From the NCBI RefSeq assembly GCF_008039565.1, contig NZ_VDUX01000004.1:124001-188000 (forward strand): a stretch of 64,000 bases of DNA. The letters are read 5' to 3'. Shown here one piece after another: positions 49,578-57,954 of this stretch (the first letter of the stretch is position 1; each line of letters begins with the position of its first letter). This stretch comes from Aeromicrobium terrae (GTDB lineage Bacteria > Actinomycetota > Actinomycetes > Propionibacteriales > Nocardioidaceae). Made by a program: the position numbers and the translations under genes. The notes under the pieces are model-generated. The model was not told the DNA's origin. It saw nothing but the letters and a program-made list of their open reading frames with translations, and did no database searches.

Positions 49578-51116
49578 CTACTGGCGTGGCGGCTGAGAGG
49601 TCGGCTGCGATGATTGGTCAGCAGATATGACATTGGGCCGCCGACGATTGCGCAGCGCACGCGCCGCACTGGCGACCAGCGTTAACACCGCGGCCGCCAC
49701 GATGACCATTGCGACAGGTCGACCGAGTAAGTACGTCGCATTTCCGTCCGAGTACGCCACGGTCTGGCGCAGAGACGTTTCCAGCGTTGGCTGCAGAACA
49801 ACCGCCAGTACGAACGCGGCCATGCTGAAGCCGGATCGTCGCAGCAGGAAGCCGAGTAGACCGGCGACGAGCATCACTACGACGTCGAACATCGAGTTCC
49901 CGTCGGCGTACACGCCGACGACGCAAAGACCGATGATGAACGGCATCATGGCTTGAGGCGGCACCGCGAGCAGACGGGTGAAAAGGCCCACGAGCGGCAG
50001 GTTCAGCACCAGCAGCATCAGGTTGCCGATATACATGGCGGCGATGACGGTCCAGAACATCTCCGGCTGGTCGTCGACGAAGGTGGGCCCCGGCACGATG
50101 CCGTTGAGCAGCAGGGCCGCCAGCACCAGCGCCATCGTCGGGGCGAACGGGATGCCGAGCACCATCAGCGGGATGAACGCCGCCCCGGCCGCGGCGTTGT
50201 TCGCGGCCTCGGGGCCCGCGACCCCCTCCACCGCTCCGCGCCCGAACTTCTCCGGGTGCCGGGACAGCTTCTTCTCGGTGACGTAGGAGGCGAACGTCGA
50301 CAGCACGGCGGCCGGTCCGGGCACGAGACCAAGCCCGAACCCGATGAGGGATCCGCGCAGGGCCGCGGGCGCCGCCTGACGTGTCTCCTCCCGGTTCGGC
50401 AGCAGCTCGCGCAGACGGGGCGCGCTGACGCGTTCCGGAGACCAGCGTCGCCCCGCCATCGTCAGGGCCTCGGCGATCCCGAAGACCCCCATCACCAGGG
50501 CGATGAAGCTGAACCCCTCGGCGAGCGTCGTGGTCCCGAGCGTGAACCGCAGGTCTCCGTCGGCCGGGTCGATGCCGACGGTGCCCACCGCCAGTCCCGC
50601 ACAGATCATCACGACGGACTTGGCGGCCGAGCCGTTCGACAGCGCGGCGAGCAGGACGAGGCCGGCGAGGCACAGCGCCATGTACTCGGGCGGCCCCAGC
50701 TTGACCGCGACCGAGCTGAGCGTCGGGGCGAAGAGCATGAGCCCGACGATCGAGATCGTCCCGGCGACGAAGGACGAGATCGCCGCGATGGTCAGGGCTG
50801 GGCCGGCCCGGCCCCGGCGCGTCATCTGGTTGCCGTCGATCGCGGTCACGACCGACGACGCCTCGCCCGGCACGTTCAGCAGGATGGACGTGGTGGAGCC
50901 GCCGTACGTCGAGCCGAAGTAGATGCCGGCGAAGAGGATCAGCGACCCGGTCGGACCCACCTGGGTCGTGATGCCGAGCAGCACGGACATCGCCCCGATC
51001 GGGCCGATGCCCGGCAGGACGCCCACCAAGGTGCCGAGGACGACGCCCGCGAGGGCGAGCAGCAGGTATGTGGGGTCGGCGAAGGCGGCGAAGCCGCCGG
51101 CGAGGTCGTTGATCAC
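49578..51116 (-). CDS. tctA: Tripartite tricarboxylate transporter large membrane subunit
   Basis: 512 residues with 10-12 hydrophobic segments. TctA signatures are GTLVGVLPGIGPIGAMSVLLG near the start, YGGSTTSILLNVPGEASSVVTAIDG, and GLGLVPGPAAVLSTFASYVTEKKLS. With TctB and the lipoprotein TctC it imports carboxylates using an ion gradient. The order tctC, tctB, tctA on the minus strand is tight. The last 450 bp have about 60 percent GC by hand count of sample lines, against 70-78 percent in the upstream part. Confidence 0.92.
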   Translation of the reverse strand: MINDLAGGFAAFADPTYLLLALAGVVLGTLVGVLPGIGPIGAMSVLLGITTQVGPTGSLILFAGIYFGSTYGGSTTSILLNVPGEASSVVTAIDGNQMTRRGRAGPALTIAAISSFVAGTISIVGLMLFAPTLSSVAVKLGPPEYMALCLAGLVLLAALSNGSAAKSVVMICAGLAVGTVGIDPADGDLRFTLGTTTLAEGFSFIALVMGVFGIAEALTMAGRRWSPERVSAPRLRELLPNREETRQAAPAALRGSLIGFGLGLVPGPAAVLSTFASYVTEKKLSRHPEKFGRGAVEGVAGPEAANNAAAGAAFIPLMVLGIPFAPTMALVLAALLLNGIVPGPTFVDDQPEMFWTVIAAMYIGNLMLLVLNLPLVGLFTRLLAVPPQAMMPFIIGLCVVGVYADGNSMFDVVVMLVAGLLGFLLRRSGFSMAAFVLAVVLQPTLETSLRQTVAYSDGNATYLLGRPVAMVIVAAAVLTLVASAARALRNRRRPNVISADQSSQPTSQPPRQ

Positions 51117-51125
51117 GGGTCGTCC

Positions 51126-51644
51126 TCAGGCTAGACCGAGGCGGCCGGCCGGGAGGGGGACGTAGAGCCACTGCACGAAGATGAGCCACGTCGCCACGCC
51201 GAACGCGACGCCGAGGGCGACGGGCGCCCACCAGCCCTTCAGGCCCATGATCTTCGCGATGACGATCATCGCCACCGACAACGTGGTGACCAGACCGACG
51301 TCGTCGCCGACCGCCGGGACCACCGCCGAGGCGACGAGGACGCCGCCGATGCGAGGCCAGTGGACCTCTCCCTGGAAGTCCTCCTCGTCCTCGTCCGCAG
51401 GCGCCGACGTCGCGGTGCCCCGGAGCTCCTGGACCAGGACGAAGGCGGCGGCGGGCACCAGGATCACCGCGACCAGGAACGGGAAGAAGCCCGCACCCGT
51501 GTCGTGCACCGACCCGAAGCCCTCGTTGAGCGCTCCGACGCCGTACGCGACACCGACGACGAGGAGCGCCCCGGCGGTCACCGACTCCACGGAGATCGGT
51601 GACCGCCGGGAGGTCTCGCCTCCGGGCCGAGCGGCACTGCTCAC
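51126..51644 (-). CDS. tctB: Tripartite tricarboxylate transporter small membrane subunit
   Basis: 172 residues from a GTG that overlaps the tctC stop (GTGA). Four hydrophobic segments and an acidic loop (PADEDEEDFQGE) fit TctB. It assists TctA in the membrane and ends 9 bp before tctA. Confidence 0.85.
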   Translation of the reverse strand: MSSAARPGGETSRRSPISVESVTAGALLVVGVAYGVGALNEGFGSVHDTGAGFFPFLVAVILVPAAAFVLVQELRGTATSAPADEDEEDFQGEVHWPRIGGVLVASAVVPAVGDDVGLVTTLSVAMIVIAKIMGLKGWWAPVALGVAFGVATWLIFVQWLYVPLPAGRLGLA

Positions 51645-52624
51645 TTGCTGGACCCGAGAACCTGCTTGGCGTTCGCGGCCTTGTCCTTCAGGTGCTTCGC
51701 GGCCTCCTCCGGCGGGGCGGCGCTGACGATCAGGCCGAGCTTCTTGGCCGCCTTGGCGAAGGCGTCACTCTTCAAGGCCTTCTCGAACGTCGAGGCGAGC
51801 TTGTCCTTGACGTCGGCCTTCAGGCCCTCCGGCGCGATCAGCGTGTTGTACGCCAGCCACTCGACGTCGATGCCCTGGCTCTTGAAGGTCGGGACGTCGG
51901 GCACGAGGTCGACCGTGTCGGCGGACGTGATGCCGAGCGCGCGGAGCTTTCCGGACGACAGCTGCGGCAAGGCGCTCGCCAGCTGCATGACACCCACGTC
52001 CACATTCTTGCCCAGGAGCGCGGTCGTCGTCGCCTGGTCACCGTCGAACTTGACGCGCTTGAGCTTCACACCGGCCTTCTGCTCGAGCAGGTCGGCCGGG
52101 ATGCGGTAGTTGAGCGGACCCTCGCCGATCGTGATCGAGGACGGATGGGCCTTCGCCGCGTCCACGAGGTCACCGAGGTCCTTGAACGGCGACCCGCCGG
52201 GCACGACGAACATGATCGGGCCGGCGATGAGCTCGTTCAGCACGGTGAGCTTGTCCGGGTCGTAGGAGACGTCCTCCGTCTGCGGAACCAACGTCAGTGG
52301 CCCGTCAGGGACGACGCCGATCGTGTACCCATCCGGCTTCGCGTTCAGGATGGCCGTGGTGCCGACCGAGCCCGCTCCACCCTCACGATTCACGACCTGC
52401 AGCCGGTGGCCGAAGTCGCCGTCGTCGTTGATGATGTCGACGAGAGCGCGCGTCGTGGTGTCGATGCCGCTGCCGGCCGGGTACGGGACGATGACCTGGA
52501 CATCGCGTCGCGGGTACGACGAGCCGGAGTCGCTCGAGCCACACGCCGTGGCCAGCAGAGCCAGGGCCGTCAGGGCGGCTACGAGAGCGATCCGCGCACG
52601 TCCAGCGGTCGGAATGACGTTCAT
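51641..52624 (-). CDS. tctC: TctC-type substrate-binding lipoprotein
   Basis: 327 residues. The lipobox LLATAC places the lipidated cysteine at 28. YPRRDVQVIVPYPAGSGIDTTTRAL is the Bug/TctC signature, with VVNREGGAGSVGTTAI following. It captures a carboxylate outside the cell for TctAB. The divergent CoA-transferase and enoyl-CoA hydratase suggest an organic acid that is activated to CoA after entry. The ligand cannot be read off. Confidence 0.92.
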   Translation of the reverse strand: MNVIPTAGRARIALVAALTALALLATACGSSDSGSSYPRRDVQVIVPYPAGSGIDTTTRALVDIINDDGDFGHRLQVVNREGGAGSVGTTAILNAKPDGYTIGVVPDGPLTLVPQTEDVSYDPDKLTVLNELIAGPIMFVVPGGSPFKDLGDLVDAAKAHPSSITIGEGPLNYRIPADLLEQKAGVKLKRVKFDGDQATTTALLGKNVDVGVMQLASALPQLSSGKLRALGITSADTVDLVPDVPTFKSQGIDVEWLAYNTLIAPEGLKADVKDKLASTFEKALKSDAFAKAAKKLGLIVSAAPPEEAAKHLKDKAANAKQVLGSSK

Positions 52625-52740
52625 GCTGATCTCCTTGTCGGGAACACGGCCCGGCGGTGCCCCGAGACACCGGGCGAGCGGTGCCGCTCAGTCCACTACC
52701 GGCCGACACAACGCGTCAAAGACGAGAACGCACCCCGACA

Positions 52741-52781
52741 TATTGCGTTCGGCAATACATGACTCATTGTCTCCACCAATG
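52741..52781. promoter_or_regulatory. LysR-type operator dyads between tctCBA and the CoA-transferase operon
   Basis: TATTGCGTTCGGCAATA (52741-52757) is a perfect dyad with 6-bp arms and a 5-bp centre, fitting the T-N11-A type of LysR box. A second dyad CATTG-N7-CAATG lies at 52765-52781. Both sit in the divergent gap, and a LysR gene is third in the plus-strand operon. The regulator-site link is inference. Confidence 0.65.
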
Positions 52782-52884
52782 CATAGCCGTCGGTTTTGCT
52801 CTTTGACGCATCGATGTCGCAGTTCGGACGATGGGTCTCCGCGGCCCCTCGACGCCGCCGCTCATCCACCGTGAAAGGTCCTCG

Positions 52885-53715
52885 ATGGCTTCCTCTGCGC
52901 CCGATCCGGCGCCACCGGTCCTCGTCCGGACGAGCGACGGGATCGCCACGGTCACCTTGAACCGTCCCACCCGCCGCAACGCCGCCTCGTGGGACCTGGT
53001 GACCGGCCTGCTCGACGCGCTGGAGCAGGTGCGCGACGACGCGAACGCCCGGGTCCTGGTGCTCACGGGCGCGGGTGGCGACTTCTCCGTCGGCGCCGAC
53101 CTGGCCCGCGTGAGCTCGGACGAACGGTCCGCGCAGGAGACCAGGACTCTGCGCGGACGCTCCCTCGAGGACGACCACGAGCGGCTCGCCGTCGCCAGCA
53201 CGGTGACCGAGCGACTCGTGACGTTCCCGAAGCCGACGATCGCCGCCGTCGACGGCGCCTGCGCCGGCGCCGGTCTGTCGATCGCGCTCGCGACCGACCT
53301 CCAGGTGGCCAGCTCGGACGCGGTGCTGGTCACGGCGTTCGTGAGCGCCGGGGTCTCCGGCGACCTCGGCAGCGCCTGGCTGCTGTCCCGCGCCGTCGGC
53401 CCGGCTCGGGCTCGCTCCCTCCTCCTCGACCCCCGACGGCTGACCGGAGCCGAGGCCGCTGCGATCGGGCTCCTCACCGAGGCGACCGACGACCTGCCCG
53501 GGCGGGTCCACGAGCTGGCGACGAAGCTCGCCCGACAGGCTCCGCTGGCCATGCGACTCGCCAAACTGAATGTTGCCGACGCCATGACGTCGACCCTCAC
53601 CGACTACCTTCGAGCGGAGGTGCCCCGGATGGTCGAGAGCGCTCGGAGCAAGGACGCGCGCGCCGCCGCACGGGCGTTCATCGAGCGCCGAGCGCCCGAG
53701 TTCACCGGGGAGTGA
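52885..53715 (+). CDS. Enoyl-CoA hydratase/isomerase family protein
   Basis: 276 residues from the ATG at 52885, preceded by GAAAGG. Crotonase blocks: VLTGAGGDFSVGADLA (about 60-75) and AAVDGACAGAGLSIALATDLQVAS. The usual second glutamate region reads SGDLGSAWLL, so the exact reaction (hydration, isomerisation or hydrolysis) is open. It is first in the operon with the CoA-transferase 8 bp downstream. Confidence 0.88.
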   Translation: MASSAPDPAPPVLVRTSDGIATVTLNRPTRRNAASWDLVTGLLDALEQVRDDANARVLVLTGAGGDFSVGADLARVSSDERSAQETRTLRGRSLEDDHERLAVASTVTERLVTFPKPTIAAVDGACAGAGLSIALATDLQVASSDAVLVTAFVSAGVSGDLGSAWLLSRAVGPARARSLLLDPRRLTGAEAAAIGLLTEATDDLPGRVHELATKLARQAPLAMRLAKLNVADAMTSTLTDYLRAEVPRMVESARSKDARAAARAFIERRAPEFTGE

Positions 53716-53723
53716 GGAGATCC

Positions 53724-54848
53724 ATGTCCGCACCGCTGGCAGGGCTGCGCATCGTCGAGTTCGGTCACTACATCGCTGCGCCCGCGGCCACCCAGATCCT
53801 GTCGGACCTCGGCGCCGACGTGGTCAAGGTCGAGCCGCCCGCCGGGGACCAGGCGCGCACGATCGGTGCGTACGGCGAGGGCATCGTCGCCGCGTACAAC
53901 CGGGGCAAGCGATCCGTCGTGCTCGACCTCAAGGACGCCGACGACCGCGCCCGGGCGCTCGATCTCGTCGATGCCGCCGACGCGGTCGTGCAGAACCTGC
54001 GCGCGGGCGTCATGGACCGCCTCGGGCTCGGACCGGATGCGCTCCTGGGCCGCCGACCCGACCTGGTCTACGTCTCCGTCTCCGGATTCACGCCCGGAAG
54101 CCCGTCCGAGAACCGGCCGGGCCTGGACATCGCGGCCCAGGCCGAGAGCGGCATGATGTGGGTGACCGGGGAGCCCGACGGGGATCCGCAGCGCATCGGC
54201 TTCCCCGTCGCCGACGTCGGTGCGAGCTACGCGGTCGTGCAGGCGGTGCTCGCGGCGCTCCTGCGACGCGAGCGGACGGGCGAAGGAGGGGTCGCCCACG
54301 TCTCCCTGGTCGACGTCGCCATCCACATGCAGTCGGCGATGTGGGGCGAGTGGGCGATGACCGGCACCGAGCCGCGCCGGAAGGGCAACGGCCAGGCCAC
54401 CGCGGCACCGGCGGCCGACCTGGTGACGACGGCCGACGGTCTCATCGTGCTGTCGGCGTACACGACGACGCACTTCGCTCGCCTGTGCGAGCTGATCGGG
54501 AAGTCGTGGATGACCGAGGACCCCCGCTTCCGCGACAACCCGTCACGCGTGGCGCACCGGCGAGAGCTCCTCACCGAGATCAGCGAGGTGCTCGGCACGC
54601 GCACCACCGACGACTGCCTCCGGTGGCTCGGCGAGGCCGGGCTCGTCGCAGCCGCCGTCCGCCGGTACAGCGACGTCGCCTCATCTCCCGACGTCGCGGC
54701 CGGGTCGATCCTCACCACCGGGGTCGACTGGAGAGGCCGACGCTTCCAGGTGCCGTCCCTCCCGTTCGTCCTCGACGGCGTCGATCCGGTCGAGGAGATG
54801 GTCGTTCCGCATGCAGGAGCGAACGCCCCGGACGAGCTGGGAACTTGA
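53724..54848 (+). CDS. Class III (CaiB/BaiF) CoA-transferase
   Basis: 374 residues from the ATG at 53724 with GAGGAG upstream. MSAPLAGLRIVEFGHYIAAPAATQILSDLGADVVKVE and VQNLRAG are family hallmarks; Asp135 in GLDIAAQAESGMMW is in the position of the catalytic aspartate. It moves CoA from a donor such as succinyl-CoA to a carboxylic acid. With TctABC upstream and the hydratase, it probably activates the imported acid. Confidence 0.93.
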   Translation: MSAPLAGLRIVEFGHYIAAPAATQILSDLGADVVKVEPPAGDQARTIGAYGEGIVAAYNRGKRSVVLDLKDADDRARALDLVDAADAVVQNLRAGVMDRLGLGPDALLGRRPDLVYVSVSGFTPGSPSENRPGLDIAAQAESGMMWVTGEPDGDPQRIGFPVADVGASYAVVQAVLAALLRRERTGEGGVAHVSLVDVAIHMQSAMWGEWAMTGTEPRRKGNGQATAAPAADLVTTADGLIVLSAYTTTHFARLCELIGKSWMTEDPRFRDNPSRVAHRRELLTEISEVLGTRTTDDCLRWLGEAGLVAAAVRRYSDVASSPDVAAGSILTTGVDWRGRRFQVPSLPFVLDGVDPVEEMVVPHAGANAPDELGT

Positions 54849-54879
54849 CGTCCCCCGGACCTGGACCTTGGATCACCCC

Positions 54880-55914
54880 ATGAACGTCCGCGAGCTCGAG
54901 TGCTTCCTGGCCGTCGTCGACCACGGCGGCATCACCCGGGCCGCCTCAGCCCTCTACCTCGCTCAACCCTCGCTGTCGCAGATCATCCGGCGCCTCGAGG
55001 CCGACCTGGAGGTCGAACTGTTCCGCCGCGTCGGGCGCGGCCTCGTCCTGGCACCCGCCGGCGAGGCGCTCGTCGGGCCGGCCCGGCAGGTCCTGCGCGA
55101 CGTGGCGCAGGCCCGTCAGGTCGCCGCCGGTTACCGCGGGCTCGAAGGCGGCCGTGTCGACATCGCCATCTCGGCCTCGCTGACGTCGAGCTTCCTCGCC
55201 GCCTGGGTCGGCGACTTCCGCCGCAAGCATCCCAAGATCACGGTCCGGCTCACCCAGCACGACGGCGACACCGACGAGATCGTCACCCTGATCCGGTCCG
55301 GTGCCGCCGAGCTCGCCTACACCGTAAGTCCCGTCTCGCGGCAAGGGATCGCCTGCCAGCACATCGGACAGGGCGAGATCGTGCTGGCGCTCCCGCCGGG
55401 GTGGCGCTTGGACCTACCCAACCCTGTTCCCGTCGAGCGGCTCGCCGGCCTGCCGATGGTGGTCGACCGTGGCTTCGGTCGCGACTACCTCGCCCGGATC
55501 CGCGACGAGTACGACGTCGAGCCGGAGATCGTCGTGGACATCAGCGAAGCCGGCGACCTGCTCCCGCTTCTGGCGACCGGAGCCGGAGCGGCCCTGCTGC
55601 CCACCCGCCAGGCGATGGCGGCCCGCCGACGAGGAGCCACCCTGCTCGCGATCGAGCCTCCGCCGTTGCGCGACATCTATGCCATCACCCCGACCTCGCC
55701 TCTCACGCCTCAGGCGCAGCGCTTCCTCGAGCTGAGCATCGAGAACCTGCAGCGATGGCACCGCGCGGTGCAGGGGCGCATGGAGAAGGGACTGAGCCTG
55801 CTCGATGCCGCGATCGAGGCGGACGAGCGTCTCGAGCTGGCGTACCGCCGACTCGCCGACCAGCCGAACCTGTCCGACGCGACCGAATCGACAGAGAGCC
55901 ACGCCCTTCCATAG
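54880..55914 (+). CDS. LysR-family transcriptional regulator
   Basis: 344 residues from the ATG at 54880 (MNVRELECFLAVVDHGGITRAASALYLAQPSLSQIIRRLEADL), which starts exactly at the family's usual first residue; an upstream ATG would overlap the CoA-transferase. The effector domain follows (GRVDIAISASL... VVDRGFGRDYLARI). An unusual C-terminal extension of about 40 residues (MEKGLSLLDAAIEADERLELAYRRLADQPN) follows. It probably senses the imported acid and acts at 52741-52781. Confidence 0.9.
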   Translation: MNVRELECFLAVVDHGGITRAASALYLAQPSLSQIIRRLEADLEVELFRRVGRGLVLAPAGEALVGPARQVLRDVAQARQVAAGYRGLEGGRVDIAISASLTSSFLAAWVGDFRRKHPKITVRLTQHDGDTDEIVTLIRSGAAELAYTVSPVSRQGIACQHIGQGEIVLALPPGWRLDLPNPVPVERLAGLPMVVDRGFGRDYLARIRDEYDVEPEIVVDISEAGDLLPLLATGAGAALLPTRQAMAARRRGATLLAIEPPPLRDIYAITPTSPLTPQAQRFLELSIENLQRWHRAVQGRMEKGLSLLDAAIEADERLELAYRRLADQPNLSDATESTESHALP

Positions 55915-55959
55915 CCCAGGCGGAAGGCCTCCGCCTTCGAACCGAAACAGGATGACTGA

Positions 55960-56337
55960 ATGACTTCCAACACCACGCCACGGCAGCGCTTCCCGCGGTC
56001 CGTCTACGGCAGCGGTTCGGAGCCGGATGTCCGATTCACGCTAGCGAATGAACGCACCTTCCTTGCCTGGATCCGCACGTCACTCGCCCTTGTCGCCGCC
56101 GGCGTCGCGCTGGAAGCTTTCGACGTTCCCATCGTCAGCGGCCTTCGACTGACCGCTGCACTCGTACTGATCGTGCTCGGGATGCTCGCGCCGGTGCAGG
56201 CCTGGTTCGGTTGGATGGCTGCCGAGAAGGCACTGCGCCGTGGCCTGCCCCTACCAGCCCCCCACCTGGCTGGCCCAATCGGAATCGGTGTCGGCATCGC
56301 GGGTCTCCTCATCGCGACCGGTCTGGTCGTCTCATGA
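55960..56337 (+). CDS. DUF202 (YidH-type) membrane protein
   Basis: 125 residues. FTLANERTFLAWIRTSLALVAAGVALEAF is the DUF202 signature and three hydrophobic segments are present. The family is small inner-membrane proteins of unclear role. Its stop overlaps the next DUF202 gene (ATGA), a common paired arrangement. Confidence 0.88.
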   Translation: MTSNTTPRQRFPRSVYGSGSEPDVRFTLANERTFLAWIRTSLALVAAGVALEAFDVPIVSGLRLTAALVLIVLGMLAPVQAWFGWMAAEKALRRGLPLPAPHLAGPIGIGVGIAGLLIATGLVVS

Positions 56338-56681
56338 GCACATCTCTCGGACAACAGGGTGCGCAGGCTGAGAGGACTGCGCTCTCTTGGCAGCGCACCA
56401 GCCTCTCATTTGCTGTCGTGGATCTGCTCGGTGCCAGGGCACTGCTCGTGCAAGTCGACGTCACGGGCTACCTCGTCGTTCTAACCGTGTTCCTGCTCAT
56501 AGGCATTGTCTTGGTAGTCGGCCACTGGCGATACCTCGTCCTTCGCACGGTGCTATCGAACGAGGGCCTCGGCGCACGACCACGCGTCCTGAGCGCCTTT
56601 CCCCTCCTGCTGTGGGCTGTCGCCGCCCTCTGCATGGCAGCACTGGCAGCCGTCTTCCTCGTTGATCAGATTCTCGATTGA
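56334..56681 (+). CDS. DUF202 membrane protein, second of pair
   Basis: 115 residues from the ATG at 56334. AERTALSWQRTSLSFAVVDLLGARALL is the DUF202 motif, followed by two more hydrophobic segments (VLTVFLLIGIVLVVGHW, LLLWAVAALCMAALAAVFLV). Translational overlap with the first DUF202 gene suggests a hetero-oligomer. Its 3' end abuts a decayed dehydrogenase region. Confidence 0.85.
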   Translation: MSTSLGQQGAQAERTALSWQRTSLSFAVVDLLGARALLVQVDVTGYLVVLTVFLLIGIVLVVGHWRYLVLRTVLSNEGLGARPRVLSAFPLLLWAVAALCMAALAAVFLVDQILD

Positions 56682-56683
56682 GA

Positions 56684-56920
56684 TCCACCGAGATTGCGGT
56701 CGGCAGGGATATGCACGTCCTCGAGGTATACCTCGCCGGTGGGCGATCGCTTGATGCCGATCTTCTTCTCTCCAGGACACGAGCGAAATGCCTGGGTCGG
56801 ACTTCTCGACCACGAATGCGGTGATGCCCTTCGCTCCCCTTCGTGGGTCAGTCTAGGGCGAGCACGGTCTCGCACGGCCACAAGGATCGCGCGGTAGTCG
56901 TAGGACAGCTCCTACGTCAT
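56684..56920 (-). pseudogene. Acyl-CoA dehydrogenase remnant
   Basis: On the minus strand the start matches the gene at 43795-44952 (ATG ACG then TAG where the intact gene has TAC), so a stop is at codon 3. About 20 codons of N-terminal similarity run directly into the region around residue 160 (ITAFVVEKSDPGISF-like, KKIGIKRSPTGEVYLEDVHIPADR), so about 130 codons are deleted; similarity ends near 56684. It cannot make a functional enzyme. Confidence 0.88.
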
Positions 56921-57194
56921 CACGCCTCCTGGTGGGGTAGAAGCCGTGGCCGGTCTTGTCGAGCAAGCCGAGTCGACCATTCGTTCGAGCAGGTGTGACG
57001 GCGGGCTTACAACGGCTTCTCGAACTCCTCGCACATCGAGATGCCGATGGTGCGGACCGTATCCAGGCCGATCACGTCACTCAACGCGAGGGTCCCATCG
57101 GATGACCGGAGCTCAGACCATGCGCGGTCGATCTCGGTGGCCGACGTGTACCCGGGCTCGTGCATCCGGATCGCCGACAACAGGTACGGCACGC
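56921..57194 (-). pseudogene. 3-hydroxyacyl-CoA dehydrogenase remnant (3' end)
   Basis: Matches the last third of the gene at 44952-45812: VPYLLSAIRMHEPGYTSATEIDR and LALSDVIGLDTVRTIGISMCEEFEKPL align with little change. A TAC-to-TAA stop follows EKPL, the next segment is shortened and frame-shifted, and the final KTGHGFYP loses two bases. It keeps the original gene order, directly before the acyl-CoA dehydrogenase remnant. Confidence 0.88.
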
Positions 57195-57254
57195 CACCCT
57201 GGCCCTGCGACGACTCTGAAGCTGCTTGAGTCAGCATGGGGCTTGCCCATCCGC

Positions 57255-57896
57255 CTAAGCAGCGTCGAACCTCCCGCCCAGGACGCGCTTGGCGTTCTCG
57301 AGGGTCACAGGCGATGCGGTCGAGACCGATCCCGAGTCGTACGGAGGCTCAGGGGCGTACTCAATGATGAGTTGGACGGTCTTCGCCACCTCGTCGCCCA
57401 GCATCCGCCCAGACAAGGTGAGAGCAAGATCGATCCCCGCGGACACTCCTGCTGCGGACGCGTAGTGCCCGTCGAACACCACCCGCTCGTGCGACGGCGT
57501 CACGCCGAAGGCGGGCAGCTGGTCGAGCGCGCCCCAGTGCGAGGTCGCCGACCTTCCCTTCAGTAGGCCCGTAGCAGCCATGATGAGCGTGCCCGTGCAC
57601 ACGGAGGTCGTCCATGTGCTCGTACGGTCGACCGTTCGCAGCCATTCGTGGAGCCTGCCGTCGGCCATGTTGGCGCGTTGGCCGGGCCCACCGCCGATCA
57701 GGACGACGTCCGGGTTCGTCACGTCGTCCAGGCCGTTGACCACGTTGACGGAAACCCCCTTCAGGTCGTTGACGATAGCGCCGGGGTTCTCGGCGACGAA
57801 CACGACGTCCGTCTCGGGGAGGCGGGCGAACACCTCGTACGGGCCCATCACATCCAGCGAGGTGAAGTCGGGGTAGAGGGCGATGGCGACCTGCAT
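57255..57896 (-). CDS. DJ-1/PfpI family protein (isonitrile hydratase-like)
   Basis: 213 residues. IALYPDFTSLDVMGPYEVFARLP is the family start, and the nucleophile Cys100 lies in TTSVCTGTLIMAATGLLKGRSATSHW, as in isonitrile hydratases and glutamine-amidotransferase-like regulators; no DNA-binding domain is attached. GGAGAA precedes the ATG. It lies 58 bp after the ABC permease on the same strand, last in the cluster. Reaction here is not certain. Confidence 0.85.
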   Translation of the reverse strand: MQVAIALYPDFTSLDVMGPYEVFARLPETDVVFVAENPGAIVNDLKGVSVNVVNGLDDVTNPDVVLIGGGPGQRANMADGRLHEWLRTVDRTSTWTTSVCTGTLIMAATGLLKGRSATSHWGALDQLPAFGVTPSHERVVFDGHYASAAGVSAGIDLALTLSGRMLGDEVAKTVQLIIEYAPEPPYDSGSVSTASPVTLENAKRVLGGRFDAA

Positions 57897-57954
57897 GATG
57901 GTTCTCCGATCGAATCGAGGTCAGATGTGACGGTGGCTGGTGAGAAGCGAGGCG

